From Chitinimonas sp036961565 (lineage in GTDB: Bacteria; Pseudomonadota; Gammaproteobacteria; Burkholderiales; Chitinimonadaceae): a DNA stretch of 64,000 nt. The stretch spans positions 124,001-188,000 of the forward strand of contig NZ_JBAMDD010000002.1 of NCBI RefSeq assembly GCF_036961565.1. The letters run 5' to 3'. The notes beneath the pieces were generated by a model. That model was not told the origin of the DNA. It worked only from the letters and a program-made list of their open reading frames with translations, and did no database searches. Below, in pieces: positions 26,286 to 36,400 of this stretch. The position numbers and the translations under genes were made by a program. Position 1 is the stretch's first letter, and every line of letters starts with the position of its first letter.

Positions 26286-28316
26286 TCAATGCGGGATAAC
26301 AAAACGGCCCAGCCACCAGGTCAGCAGCAGCAGCGCACCGATAATCATGGCAAAGGCGTAGTGATAGATGTAGCCGGTCTGTACGCGACGCACCAGGCCA
26401 GCAACGGCGCCAACCAGCTTGGCAGTGCCATTGACCACGATGCCGTCGATGATGACCGTATCACCCACCTTCCAGAGCACCTTGCCCAGGCCACGGCCAA
26501 ACGCCGCGAAACCCTGGATATAGAGGTGATCCATGTAGTACTTGTTTTCCAGCAGCGTGTAGATGGGCTGCACGCGTGTCTTGATGGCGGCCGGAATATC
26601 CGGGCGCTTGAGATAGAAATAGGCCGACAGCGCCACACCGCTCAGTGCCAGCCAGAACGGCAGGGTCACGAAGGCATGCAGGCCCATCGCCACGGCGTTG
26701 TGTGCGTGATGGATCACGGCTTCCATGGCAGGGTGAGCTTGCAGATTGACGAACAGCACATCCTTGAAGAAGTCGCCTGCCAGCATGGGGCCTATGGCAA
26801 AGGCACCGATCAGCACCGAAGGAATGGCCAGCAGCATCAGCGGACCGGTCACCACCAGGCCAGGGCTGTGGGGCTTTTCACCGGGCGCCAGACCATGATG
26901 ATGGTCATCGCCATGCTCATCGTCGTGGCCATGGTGCTCATCGGCCTGGCCGAAACGCTCCTTGCCATGGAACACCAGGAAGAACATGCGGAAGGAATAG
27001 AAGGCCGTGACGAACACGCCAGCCAATACAGCGAAGTAGGCAAAGCCTGCTGCCGGCAACTTGGATGCCTCAACCGCCAGGATGATGGAATCCTTGGAAT
27101 AGAAGCCGGAGAAGAAAGGCGTGCCTATCAGTGCCAGCGAACCCAGCAGCGATGTCCAGTAGATGGCAGGCATATACTTCTTCAGGCCACCCATGCGGCG
27201 GATATCCTGATCATGGTGCATGGCCATGATCACTGCGCCGGCAGCAAGGAACAGCAGCGCCTTGAAGAAGGCGTGGGTCATCAGGTGGAACACCGCCACC
27301 GAATAAGCCGAAGCGCCCAGCGCAACAGTCATATAGCCCAGCTGCGACAAGGTGGAATAAGCCACCACGCGCTTGATGTCGTTCTGGATGATGCCCAGAA
27401 AGCCCATGAACAGCGCGGTGATGGAACCGATCACCAGGATAAAGTTGAGCGCAGTGTCCGACAATTCGAACAGCGGCGACATGCGCGACACCATGAAGAT
27501 ACCGGCAGTCACCATGGTGGCCGCATGGATCAGCGCCGAAATCGGGGTCGGGCCTTCCATCGAATCGGGCAGCCATACATGCAAGGGGAACTGCGCCGAC
27601 TTACCCATGGCGCCGATGAACAGCAGGATGCAGGTCACGGTCAGCAGCGACCACTGGGTGCCGGGCAGCAGCGAGATGGTGGCGTCCTTCAGCGCAGGTG
27701 CATTGGCAAACACATCGGCGTAGTAGAACGAGCCGAAGTGCGACAGCACCAGGCCGATACCCAGCAGGAAGCCAAAGTCACCAACACGGTTGACCAGGAA
27801 TGCCTTGAGGTTGGCGAAAATGGCGGTAGGACGCTTGAACCAAAAACCAATCAGCAGGTAGGACACCAGGCCCACAGCTTCCCAGCCGAAGAACAGCTGG
27901 ATGAAGTTGTTGCTCATCACCAGCATCAGCATGGAGAAGGTAAACAGCGAGATATAGCTGAAGAAGCGCTGGTAGCCAGGGTCTTCTTCCATATAGCCGA
28001 TGGTGTAGATGTGCACCATCAGGGACACGAAGGTCACCACCACCATCATCATGGCGGTCAGCTTGTCGACCAGGAAGCCGACAGCCACATCCAGGCCATC
28101 CACCGTCAGCCAGGTGTAGACATTGCCGTTGTAGGCTTCGCCGCCGTTGAGCAGGTCGAACAATACATAGAACGAGCCAGCGCAGGAGGCCGCCACGCCG
28201 AGTATGGTGACCCAATGCGCACCGGCACGGCCTATGACGCGGCCAAACAGGCCGGCCACAATGGCACCGAAGAGCGGGAACAGGGCTATCAGCAGGTAGA
28301 GCGTAGGTTTATCCAT
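26286..28316 (-). CDS. nuoL: NADH-quinone oxidoreductase subunit L
   Basis: A 676-residue antiporter-like subunit, the distal proton channel of the membrane arm, with the long lateral C-terminal helix that lies along NuoM and NuoN. Landmarks: FFGWEAVGLVSYLLIGFW, PLHVWLPDSMEGPTPISALIHAATMV and KRVVAYSTLSQLGYM. A histidine-rich loop (DEHHGHDDEHGDDHHHG, near residue 465) is present, a feature seen in other proteobacterial NuoL proteins. Confidence 0.97.
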   Translation of the reverse strand: MDKPTLYLLIALFPLFGAIVAGLFGRVIGRAGAHWVTILGVAASCAGSFYVLFDLLNGGEAYNGNVYTWLTVDGLDVAVGFLVDKLTAMMMVVVTFVSLMVHIYTIGYMEEDPGYQRFFSYISLFTFSMLMLVMSNNFIQLFFGWEAVGLVSYLLIGFWFKRPTAIFANLKAFLVNRVGDFGFLLGIGLVLSHFGSFYYADVFANAPALKDATISLLPGTQWSLLTVTCILLFIGAMGKSAQFPLHVWLPDSMEGPTPISALIHAATMVTAGIFMVSRMSPLFELSDTALNFILVIGSITALFMGFLGIIQNDIKRVVAYSTLSQLGYMTVALGASAYSVAVFHLMTHAFFKALLFLAAGAVIMAMHHDQDIRRMGGLKKYMPAIYWTSLLGSLALIGTPFFSGFYSKDSIILAVEASKLPAAGFAYFAVLAGVFVTAFYSFRMFFLVFHGKERFGQADEHHGHDDEHGDDHHHGLAPGEKPHSPGLVVTGPLMLLAIPSVLIGAFAIGPMLAGDFFKDVLFVNLQAHPAMEAVIHHAHNAVAMGLHAFVTLPFWLALSGVALSAYFYLKRPDIPAAIKTRVQPIYTLLENKYYMDHLYIQGFAAFGRGLGKVLWKVGDTVIIDGIVVNGTAKLVGAVAGLVRRVQTGYIYHYAFAMIIGALLLLTWWLGRFVIPH

Positions 28317-28365
28317 TTTTCGCGCGGGCTGTTTCTTGTTGAGTCGTCAGGCTCGATGGCCGGGC

Positions 28366-28668
28366 TTAGCCCTTCAGGCTGTCGAGGTCTTCCACATTGA
28401 TCGAACGCTTGTTACGGAACAGCACGACCAGTATGGCGAGGCCGATCGCCGACTCGGCGGCGGCCACGGTCAGGATAAAGAACACGAAGATCTGGCCCGC
28501 CGTATCGCCAAGGTATTTGGAGAAGGCGACAAAGTTCATGTTCACGGCCAGCAGCATCAGTTCGATGGCCATCAGCAGCACGATCACGTTCTTGCGGTTC
28601 ATGAAGATGCCGAATACCGAAATCGCGAACAGGATCGCGGCCAGTACGAGGTAATGAGTCAGGGTCAT
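28366..28668 (-). CDS. nuoK: NADH-quinone oxidoreductase subunit K
   Basis: A 100-residue subunit with three membrane helices, standard length. The conserved glutamates lie in MAIELMLLAVNMNFV and AAAESAIGLAILV, which form part of the proton path near NuoH/NuoJ. It lies between nuoJ and nuoL with short gaps. Confidence 0.97.
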   Translation of the reverse strand: MTLTHYLVLAAILFAISVFGIFMNRKNVIVLLMAIELMLLAVNMNFVAFSKYLGDTAGQIFVFFILTVAAAESAIGLAILVVLFRNKRSINVEDLDSLKG

Positions 28669-28691
28669 GGCTGTCTATCTCGTCTTTCGGT

Positions 28692-29336
28692 TCAGGCGGC
28701 CGGCTTGTCGTCAGCAACGGCAGGCGCTTCCGGCACTTCCACTTCGGCCTGCATCTTCACAATGCGCAGGCGATCATTGCGCTTCACGGCGATCTGATCG
28801 GCCGGGTTGATGTACTTGGTGTTCTTGCGGCGACGCAGGGTCAGCGAGATAGCAGCGATGATGGCTACCAGCAGCAACACTGCGGCGAGTTCAAAAGCCA
28901 ACAGGTAATCGGTATAGATGGGGATGCCCAGCTGCTTGATATTGGAGATGCCCTCAGGCAGCGGCGCCACCGTGGTAAAGCTCTCCAGACCGTTTCCCTT
29001 GGCCAGCAGGATCAGCACCATCTCGGCAGCCATGATGGTGGCCACGATGGCAGCGACCGGAAAGAAACCCCAGAAGCCCTTACGCAACTCCTCGAAGTTG
29101 ATGTCCAGCATCATCACCACAAAGAGGAACAGCACCATCACGGCGCCGACATACACCAGCACCAGCGAGATGGCGAGGAATTCGGCCTCGATCAGCATCC
29201 ACAGCACAGCGCCGGTAAAGAAGGACAGCACCAGGCTCAATGCGGCATGTACCGGGTTCTTGGCGGTGATCACGCGCAGGGCGGACACAATCAGGATGGC
29301 CGCGAATATGTAAAAGATGACGGTGGTCAGAGTCAT
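28692..29336 (-). CDS. nuoJ: NADH-quinone oxidoreductase subunit J
   Basis: A 214-residue membrane subunit with five helices, recognised by MTLTTVIFYIFAA and LVLVYVGAVMVLFLFVVMML (the pi-bulge helix). The C-terminal tail, about 45 residues, is hydrophilic and proline/alanine-rich. Start 29336 is the natural N-terminus; the upstream open frame runs over nuoI in another phase and is not credible. Confidence 0.96.
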   Translation of the reverse strand: MTLTTVIFYIFAAILIVSALRVITAKNPVHAALSLVLSFFTGAVLWMLIEAEFLAISLVLVYVGAVMVLFLFVVMMLDINFEELRKGFWGFFPVAAIVATIMAAEMVLILLAKGNGLESFTTVAPLPEGISNIKQLGIPIYTDYLLAFELAAVLLLVAIIAAISLTLRRRKNTKYINPADQIAVKRNDRLRIVKMQAEVEVPEAPAVADDKPAA

Positions 29337-29355
29337 GGCTACCGGGGCTTTCCGT

Positions 29356-29844
29356 TTAGCGATACTTGGCGTCGGCTTCGCGATTCTTCGCGATCTCGGC
29401 TTCGTACTTGTCACCCACTGCCAGCAGCATGGGCTTGGTGTAATACAGGTCACCACGTTTTTCGCCGTGATATTCCAGTACATGGGTCTCGACGATGGCA
29501 TCAACCGGGCAGGCCTCTTCGCAGAAACCGCAGAAGATGCACTTGGTCAGATCGATGTCATAGCGCGAGGTACGGCGGGTGCCGTCATCACGTACTTCAG
29601 ACTCGATGGTGATGGCCATGGCCGGGCAAACCGCTTCGCACAGCTTGCAGGCAATGCAGCGCTCCTCGCCATTGGCGTAGCGACGCTGGGCATGCAGGCC
29701 ACGGAAGCGCGGCGAATACGGCGTCTTCTCTTCCGGGAACTGCACGGTGATCTTGCGCTGGAAGAAATGCCGGCCCGTGAGCAACATGCCCTTGACCAGT
29801 TCCAGCAGCAGGAAGGTTTTGAAGAAGTTCTGAATCTTTTCCAT
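29356..29844 (-). CDS. nuoI: NADH-quinone oxidoreductase subunit I
   Basis: A 162-residue iron-sulfur subunit with two 4Fe-4S clusters (N6a and N6b), shown by CIACKLCEAVCP and CIFCGFCEEACP. It joins the peripheral arm to the quinone site. An N-terminal amphipathic helix contacts the membrane. Standard length and position. Confidence 0.98.
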   Translation of the reverse strand: MEKIQNFFKTFLLLELVKGMLLTGRHFFQRKITVQFPEEKTPYSPRFRGLHAQRRYANGEERCIACKLCEAVCPAMAITIESEVRDDGTRRTSRYDIDLTKCIFCGFCEEACPVDAIVETHVLEYHGEKRGDLYYTKPMLLAVGDKYEAEIAKNREADAKYR

Positions 29845-29854
29845 GATGCCCAGC

Positions 29855-30928
29855 TTATTTCCAGAGCGAATAATCGGTTTGCATCCAAGCAGCCACCACC
29901 ACGATCCAGATCAGGGTCACGGGGATGAACACCTTCCAGCCCAAACGCATCAGCTGGTCATAGCGATAGCGTGGGAAGGTGGCGCGGAACCACAGGAACA
30001 GGAACATCACGAAGCTCATCTTGGCCAGCAGCCAGAAGATGCTGGGCGCACCAAGCACCGAACCAATAATTGGCGTCGATTCAGGTATCGGCGACAACCA
30101 CCCCCCCAGGAACATGATGGAGGTCATGGCGCCGATCAACCACATATTGGCGTATTCGCCCAGGAAGAACAGCGCAAAGCTCATGCCCGAGTATTCGATC
30201 ATGTGACCAGCCACGATCTCGGATTCACCTTCAGCCACGTCAAACGGTGCGCGGTTGGTTTCTGCCACGCCCGAGATCAGGTAGACCAGGAACAGCGGGA
30301 ACAGCGGTATCCAATTCCACGACAAGACGGAGCCACCGAAGTGACCATGCCCTTGCTGGTTCACGATATCGCTCAGGTTCAGGCTGCTCGACACCATCAG
30401 CACGCCGACCAGGGCGAAACCCATGGCCAGTTCGTAGGAGATCACCTGGGCCGAGGCACGCAATGCCCCGAGGAAGGCATACTTGGAGTTGGACGCCCAA
30501 CCAGCGACGATGATGCCGTAGACACCCAGCGAGGTGATCGCCATCACATACAGCAGGCCGGCATTCACATCTGCCAGCACCAGGCCAGGTGCAAAGGGAA
30601 TGACCGCCCAGCCGACCAGCGCCGGCGCCAGCACCATGATGGGCGCAAAGAAGAACAGGCCGGTAGAGGCGGCACTGGGAGAGATGATCTCCTTCAGCAG
30701 CAGCTTCACACCGTCGGCGATAGGCTGGAGCAAGCCGTAAGGACCCACACGATTCGGGCCGATACGGATCTGCATATAACCAATCACCTTGCGCTCGGCG
30801 AGCGTCAGATAGGCCACTGCACCAAACACCGGCAGAATGATCAGGACTATCTTGAACAAGGTCCAGGCCAGGGTACCCAGCATGGGGCCCAGCAGACTCA
30901 GAAAACCATTATGCAGCGCGTCGATCAT
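29855..30928 (-). CDS. nuoH: NADH-quinone oxidoreductase subunit H
   Basis: A 357-residue membrane subunit that forms much of the quinone-binding chamber. Landmarks are YLTLAERKVIGYMQIRIGPN and GVAETNRAPFDVAEGESEIV with the charged residues of the E-channel. It has eight predicted helices. It follows nuoG by 10 bp. Confidence 0.98.
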   Translation of the reverse strand: MIDALHNGFLSLLGPMLGTLAWTLFKIVLIILPVFGAVAYLTLAERKVIGYMQIRIGPNRVGPYGLLQPIADGVKLLLKEIISPSAASTGLFFFAPIMVLAPALVGWAVIPFAPGLVLADVNAGLLYVMAITSLGVYGIIVAGWASNSKYAFLGALRASAQVISYELAMGFALVGVLMVSSSLNLSDIVNQQGHGHFGGSVLSWNWIPLFPLFLVYLISGVAETNRAPFDVAEGESEIVAGHMIEYSGMSFALFFLGEYANMWLIGAMTSIMFLGGWLSPIPESTPIIGSVLGAPSIFWLLAKMSFVMFLFLWFRATFPRYRYDQLMRLGWKVFIPVTLIWIVVVAAWMQTDYSLWK

Positions 30929-30938
30929 GCTTCTCTCC

Positions 30939-33266
30939 TCAGGCGCGCGTCAGTTGGATGGAACCGAACATGGCACCCAGCTGGGCCGTGGTCGGATGGG
31001 CGGCAGCCAGACGTACCACACCATCAGCCAAACCGGCCATGATGGTGGCGGTATAGCTACCCTGCGCCTCGCCCTGCTGAACCTTGACGGTATCGCCTTC
31101 GGCGACACCCAGCTGTCCGGCTGTGGCTGGCGACAAGCCTGCCAGCGGTGCAGCGGCATCGCGGGTCTTCTGCAGAGACGGCGCGCGGCGGACCAGCGCA
31201 TCAGCCTGGTAGATAGGCACTTCACCCATGCGCACCAGGCCCGTAGCGGGTGCCTGCAACGTCACGGCCACGCCGTTGACTGCATTGTCCAGCTTGGCAG
31301 CAATGCCAGCCTCGCCCTGCGGCAGGGCCGCCTTGCGCACGGCTTCCGCATTGTCGAAATCAAAGCCTTCGCTGGCCAGCAGATTACCCAGCACACGCAG
31401 CACCTTCCAGCCCGGACGGCTATCACCCAGCGGCTTCACCACGCCGTTGAAGGTCTGCAGCTTGCCTTCCATATTGATGAAGCTGCCAGCGGTTTCAGAG
31501 AACGGCGTAATGGGCAGCAACACGTCAGCGTAGTCCACGGCGCCGTGCTTGAATGCGGAGAAGGCCACCACCATCTCGGCCTGCTTCACCGCAGCCAGCG
31601 CAGCCTGGCCGTCATGGCTGTCGAATTCGATTTCGTTGTTGAACAGCAGCACGGCCTTGCGTGGCTTGCTCAACAGATTGCCACTCTTGAGGCCCAAGAC
31701 CTGCGCGCCGACGGTGTTGGCGGCTTCGCTCAGCCAGCCCACGGTTGCGCCAGTAATGGCGGCGAGCTGGTTTGCCAGTGCGGCCAGTTCGGCAGCACGG
31801 GGGTTGTGAGCTGCCAGGTTACCCAACAGCACCGTAGCGCGGTCGCCCTCGGCGGCGGTGGCATCCACCAACATCTGTGCAATGCTGCGGGCAGCATCAC
31901 AGGGTTCAGCCGCAGCCACATCGGCCGGCACGGCTGCCTGCTTGAGTTCTGCCGCAGCCTTGACAACGCCAGCCAGCGCCTCGACCATTTGGTCCGTGCG
32001 GCTGATCAGCTTGGCGGCAATGGCGCTGAACAACTCATCATCCGCCGGATTCAGTATGGCCAGCTTGAGGCCACGCTTGACACCCTGGCGCAGACGCTGG
32101 GCCAACAGCGGTTGCTCCTTGCGCAGGGTCGAACCCACCACCAGCACGGCCTTGGCTTGCGCCACGTCGGCAATGGGCTGGCCCAGCCAGGCGGCACCTT
32201 GCTGCGCAGTTGCCAGGCGCTCATCGGCATAGCGGCCGCCTACGCTGGCGCTACCGGCGCCCAATGCCTGGCTCAGCTTGTTGAGCAGGAACAGCTCTTC
32301 TACGGTGGAATGCGGCGTCGCCATCACGGCCACGGTATCGGCACCGTAATCACGGCTGATGGACTTGAGACCATTGCCGACGTATTCGAGGGCGGTCTGC
32401 CAATCGGTCTCCAGCCAGACACCTCCTTGCTTGACCATGGGCTTGGTCAGGCGCTGCTCGCTATTGAGCGCCTCGTAGGCAAAACGGTCGCGGTCGGCGA
32501 TCCAGCATTCATTGATGGCTTCGTTTTCCAGCGGCAGGACACGCATGACGCGGTCGGCCTTCACCTGCACCACCAAGTTGGCACCCAGGCCATCGTGGGG
32601 GCTCACGCTCTTGCGGCGCGACAGCTCCCAGGTACGGGCGGTATAGCGGAACGGCTTGGAGGTCAAGGCACCCACTGGGCACAGATCGATCACGTTGCCG
32701 GAAATTTCGGAATCCACCGTCATGCCGATAAAGGACATGATCTCGGAATGTTCGCCCCGACCCGCCATGCCTATCTCCTGCATGCCGGCCACTTCTTCAG
32801 TGAAGCGCACGCAGCGGGTGCAATGGATGCAGCGGGTCATGTCGGTGGAAATCAGCGGGCCCAGATCCTTATTGGGCACGACACGCTTTTCTTCTTCATA
32901 GCGCGAGCTGGAACCGCCATAACCCACGGCGATATCCTGCAACTGACACTCACCGCCCTGGTCACAGATGGGGCAGTCCAGCGGATGGTTAATCAGCAGG
33001 AACTCCATCACGCCCTGCTGAGCCTTCACTGCCATATCCGAATGGGTGTACACCTTCATGCCATCATTCACCGGCGTGGCGCAGGCAGGCAGCGGCTTGG
33101 GCGCCTTCTCAACCTGCACCAGGCACATGCGGCAGTTGGCCGCGATGGACAGCTTCTTGTGGTAGCAGAAGTGCGGGATGTGCGTACCGATAGAACGCGC
33201 AGCCTCAATGACCGTAGTGCCATTGGGGACTGTCAGTTTGGTACCGTCGATTTCGATTTCAAGCAT
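30939..33266 (-). CDS. nuoG: NADH-quinone oxidoreductase subunit G
   Basis: A 775-residue iron-sulfur subunit. The N-terminal 2Fe-2S domain has CYHKKLSIAANCRMCLV; next are the histidine/cysteine cluster (HPLDCPICDQGGEC) and two 4Fe-4S sites (CIHCTRCVRF and DLCPVGAL). The rest is the molybdopterin-oxidoreductase-like domain without cofactor. The alanine-rich C-terminal half is typical of betaproteobacterial NuoG. About 100 bp separate it from nuoF, the largest gap between nuo genes; I see no terminator there. Confidence 0.97.
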   Translation of the reverse strand: MLEIEIDGTKLTVPNGTTVIEAARSIGTHIPHFCYHKKLSIAANCRMCLVQVEKAPKPLPACATPVNDGMKVYTHSDMAVKAQQGVMEFLLINHPLDCPICDQGGECQLQDIAVGYGGSSSRYEEEKRVVPNKDLGPLISTDMTRCIHCTRCVRFTEEVAGMQEIGMAGRGEHSEIMSFIGMTVDSEISGNVIDLCPVGALTSKPFRYTARTWELSRRKSVSPHDGLGANLVVQVKADRVMRVLPLENEAINECWIADRDRFAYEALNSEQRLTKPMVKQGGVWLETDWQTALEYVGNGLKSISRDYGADTVAVMATPHSTVEELFLLNKLSQALGAGSASVGGRYADERLATAQQGAAWLGQPIADVAQAKAVLVVGSTLRKEQPLLAQRLRQGVKRGLKLAILNPADDELFSAIAAKLISRTDQMVEALAGVVKAAAELKQAAVPADVAAAEPCDAARSIAQMLVDATAAEGDRATVLLGNLAAHNPRAAELAALANQLAAITGATVGWLSEAANTVGAQVLGLKSGNLLSKPRKAVLLFNNEIEFDSHDGQAALAAVKQAEMVVAFSAFKHGAVDYADVLLPITPFSETAGSFINMEGKLQTFNGVVKPLGDSRPGWKVLRVLGNLLASEGFDFDNAEAVRKAALPQGEAGIAAKLDNAVNGVAVTLQAPATGLVRMGEVPIYQADALVRRAPSLQKTRDAAAPLAGLSPATAGQLGVAEGDTVKVQQGEAQGSYTATIMAGLADGVVRLAAAHPTTAQLGAMFGSIQLTRA

Positions 33267-33366
33267 GGTCGGGCTGCCCGAACTTTCGTTTCTAGCTGGC
33301 GGATGCCGGTTATTTCACAGACTGCAGGCGAGCGGCCCAAGCTTCAGGCCGCCACGTCGTGGGCGA

Positions 33367-34656
33367 TCAAAAGCCCGGCACTAAGCACTTCTTGTGTTCG
33401 ATGTGGTGCAGGAACTCATCGCGGAAGTGCTTGAGCATGCCTTGTACCGGCATCACGGCAGCATCACCCAGGGCACAGATGGTGCGGCCCGCGATGTTCT
33501 TGCCCACCGATTCAAGCAGATCAAGGTCTTCCGGGCGGCCCAGGCCGCGCTCGATGCGATCCACCACACGGTAGAGCCAACCCGTACCTTCGCGGCACGG
33601 GGTGCACTGACCGCAGGATTCTTCATAGTAAAAATAGGACAGGCGACGCAGCGCCTTGACCATGCAGACGGTTTCGTCCATCACGATGACCGCGCCCGAG
33701 CCCAGCATGGAGCCGGCCTTGGCAATGGCATCGTAGTCCATGGTGGTTTCCATCATGATATGACCAGGCAGTACGGGCGCAGACGAACCGCCCGGTATCA
33801 CAGCCTTGATCTTCTTGCCACCACGCATGCCGCCAGCCATTTCCAGCAGGTCGGCGAACGGCGTACCCAGCGGGATCTCATAGTTGCCGGGGCGATTGAC
33901 ATGGCCAGAAATGGAGAACAGCTTGGTTCCGCCATTATTGGGCTTGCCCAGCTCCAGGAACTTCTGACCACCTTCACGCACGATATAGGGCACCGAGGCA
34001 AAGGTCTCGGTGTTGTTGATCGTGGTGGGCTTGCCATACAAGCCATAACTGGCCGGGAACGGCGGCTTGAAGCGCGGCTGGCCCTTCTTGCCCTCCAGCG
34101 ACTCCAGCAAGGCAGTTTCCTCGCCACAGATATAGGCGCCATAGCCATGGTGGCCGTGCAACTGGAAGCAGAACTCGCTGCCCAGGATATTGTCGCCCAG
34201 GAAGCCGGCGCGACGTGCTTCTTCCAAGGCAGCCTCGAAGCGCTGATAGGCCTCGAACACTTCACCGTGGATATAGTTGTAACCGACGGTAATGCCCATG
34301 GCGTAACCGCCTATGATCATCCCCTCAATCAGCGCATGCGGATTGTTGACGATGATGTCGAGATCCTTGAACGTACCCGGCTCGCCCTCGTCGGTATTGC
34401 AGACCAGGTACTTCTGACCCGGAAAGCTGCGCGGCATAAAGGACCACTTCAGGCCGGTAGGGAAGCCCGCACCACCGCGCCCACGCAGGGACGAGGTCTT
34501 CAGTTCGGCGATGATGGCATCCTGGGTGATGCCCTCGGCAATGATCTTCTTCAGAGCGGCATAGCCGCCGCGCTGGATGTAGGCATCGATGTTCCAGGAG
34601 TTCGGATCATCAAAATCGACGCCGTCGAATACAACGCCTTTGACGTAAACGGTCAT
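33367..34656 (-). CDS. nuoF: NADH-quinone oxidoreductase subunit F
   Basis: A 429-residue subunit that binds NADH and FMN. The FMN/NADH region is LRGRGGAGFPTGLKWSFMP and YICGEETALLES; the 4Fe-4S cluster N3 cysteines are in ESCGQCTPCREG with a fourth cysteine about 40 residues on. It takes electrons from NADH and passes them to NuoG, working with NuoE. Confidence 0.98.
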   Translation of the reverse strand: MTVYVKGVVFDGVDFDDPNSWNIDAYIQRGGYAALKKIIAEGITQDAIIAELKTSSLRGRGGAGFPTGLKWSFMPRSFPGQKYLVCNTDEGEPGTFKDLDIIVNNPHALIEGMIIGGYAMGITVGYNYIHGEVFEAYQRFEAALEEARRAGFLGDNILGSEFCFQLHGHHGYGAYICGEETALLESLEGKKGQPRFKPPFPASYGLYGKPTTINNTETFASVPYIVREGGQKFLELGKPNNGGTKLFSISGHVNRPGNYEIPLGTPFADLLEMAGGMRGGKKIKAVIPGGSSAPVLPGHIMMETTMDYDAIAKAGSMLGSGAVIVMDETVCMVKALRRLSYFYYEESCGQCTPCREGTGWLYRVVDRIERGLGRPEDLDLLESVGKNIAGRTICALGDAAVMPVQGMLKHFRDEFLHHIEHKKCLVPGF

Positions 34657-34673
34657 ACGCTTCGTCCCCGGCC

Positions 34674-35150
34674 TTAGTTGAGTTCGGCCAGTTTGCGATC
34701 AATCGCATCTGGCGTCATATGGTTGCACATGGTGTGGTTGTTCACGAGCAGCACCGGGGCGTAGCCGCATGCACCCATGCACTCGCCTTCCTTGAGCGTG
34801 AACTTGCCATCCGCGGTAGTTTCGTTGAAGTGGATACCCAACTTCTTCTGCAGGTACTCACCGGCATCGACACCACCAGACAGCGCGCACGGCAGGTTGG
34901 TACAGACGGTGATCTTGTACTTGCCCACCGGGGCACGGTCATACATGTTGTAGAAGGTCGCCACTTCGTGGGCGGCCATGGGCGCTATACCCAGGTATTC
35001 GGCCACGAACTTGATGGTATCGGACGACAACCAACCTTTTTCCACCTGGGCGATGCGCAGGGCGGACATCGTTGCGGAACGCTTCTGGTCGGCGGGATAC
35101 TTGGCCACTTCGCGATCTATCTGCGCGAGGGATTCCGGCGTCAACATCAT
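34674..35150 (-). CDS. nuoE: NADH-quinone oxidoreductase subunit E
   Basis: A 158-residue thioredoxin-like 2Fe-2S subunit (cluster N1a), with cysteines in VCTNLPCAL and GECMGACGYAP. Two adjacent ATG codons open the frame (35150 and 35147). The first overlaps the nuoD stop as ATGA, a coupled arrangement. Confidence 0.97.
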   Translation of the reverse strand: MMLTPESLAQIDREVAKYPADQKRSATMSALRIAQVEKGWLSSDTIKFVAEYLGIAPMAAHEVATFYNMYDRAPVGKYKITVCTNLPCALSGGVDAGEYLQKKLGIHFNETTADGKFTLKEGECMGACGYAPVLLVNNHTMCNHMTPDAIDRKLAELN

Positions 35151-36400
35151 CGGTCTATCTCCCCAAACACGATGTCCTGCGTACCAATAATGGCCACGAC
35201 ATCCGAAATCATATGGCCGCGCGCCATTTCGTCGAGCGCGGACAAGTGCACGAAACCTGGTGCGCGTATCTTCAGACGGTAGGGCTTGTTGGCCCCATCC
35301 GACACCAGATAAATGCCGAACTCCCCCTTGGGATGCTCGACTGCAGCATAGGCTTCGCCCTCAGGCACATGCATGCCCTCGGTAAACAGCTTGAAGTGGT
35401 GGATCAGCTCTTCCATGTTCGACTTCATGTCGACACGGCTGGGCGGCGCCACCTTATGGTTGTCGGTGATGACCGGGCCAGGATGCTTACGCAACCAGTC
35501 CACGCACTGCTTGATGATGCGGTTGGACTGACGCATTTCCTCGACACGGCACAGGTAACGGTCGTAGCAATCGCCGTTGACACCCACCGGAATATCAAAA
35601 TCAAGCTTGTCGTAGACCTCATAGGGCTGCTTCTTGCGCAGGTCCCATTCCACGCCGGAGCCACGCAGCATGGCGCCGGTCAGGCCCAGTTGCACGGCAC
35701 GCTCAGGCGACACCACGCCGATACCTACCGTACGCTGCTTCCAGATACGGTTGTCGGTCAACAGGGTCTCGTATTCATCCACATAGGTGGGGAAACGCCG
35801 AGTGAAGTCCTCGATGAAATCCAGCAGCGAACCCTGGCGGTTTTCGTTCAACCGCTTGATGGCCGCCGCGTTGCGCACCTTGGATGCCTGGTACTGCGGC
35901 ATGGTCTCGGGCAGATCGCGATACACGCCACCGGGGCGGTAATAGGCCGCATGCATACGGGCGCCAGACACCGCCTCATAGCAATCCATCAGGTCTTCCC
36001 GCTCGCGGAACGCATACAGGAACACCGTCATGGCGCCACAATCCAGACCGTGCGCGCCTATCCACATCAGGTGGTTAAGCACACGCGTGATCTCGTCGAA
36101 CATGACGCGGATATACTGGGCACGGATAGGCACCTCTATGCCCATCAGCTTCTCTATGGCCATGACATAGGCGTGCTCGTTGCACATCATGGACACATAG
36201 TCCAGACGGTCCATATACGGCACCGACTGGATGAAAGTCTTGTGTTCGGCCAACTTCTCGGTAGCGCGATGGAGCAGGCCGATATGCGGGTCGGCACGCT
36301 GCACCACTTCACCATCCAGCTCTAGCACCAGGCGCAACACGCCGTGCGCGGCAGGATGCTGGGGACCGAAGTTCAGCGTGTAGTTCTTGATCTCAGCCAC
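35147..36400 (-). CDS. nuoD: NADH-quinone oxidoreductase subunit D
   Basis: A 417-residue subunit related to the large subunit of NiFe hydrogenases, without the metal cysteines. It begins NYTLNFGPQHPAAHGVLR, the quinone-site loop with the conserved histidine. It forms the quinone-binding pocket with NuoB. Its start overlaps the nuoC stop by 8 bp. Confidence 0.98.
   Translation of the reverse strand: MAEIKNYTLNFGPQHPAAHGVLRLVLELDGEVVQRADPHIGLLHRATEKLAEHKTFIQSVPYMDRLDYVSMMCNEHAYVMAIEKLMGIEVPIRAQYIRVMFDEITRVLNHLMWIGAHGLDCGAMTVFLYAFREREDLMDCYEAVSGARMHAAYYRPGGVYRDLPETMPQYQASKVRNAAAIKRLNENRQGSLLDFIEDFTRRFPTYVDEYETLLTDNRIWKQRTVGIGVVSPERAVQLGLTGAMLRGSGVEWDLRKKQPYEVYDKLDFDIPVGVNGDCYDRYLCRVEEMRQSNRIIKQCVDWLRKHPGPVITDNHKVAPPSRVDMKSNMEELIHHFKLFTEGMHVPEGEAYAAVEHPKGEFGIYLVSDGANKPYRLKIRAPGFVHLSALDEMARGHMISDVVAIIGTQDIVFGEIDR

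Noticed and set aside
26289..28400. Open frame of about 700 codons antisense to nuoL, with similar ones opposite nuoG, nuoM, nuoF and thrS
   Set aside because: These follow the codon bias of the nuo and thrS genes. They lack their own ribosome binding sites and any recognisable domain.
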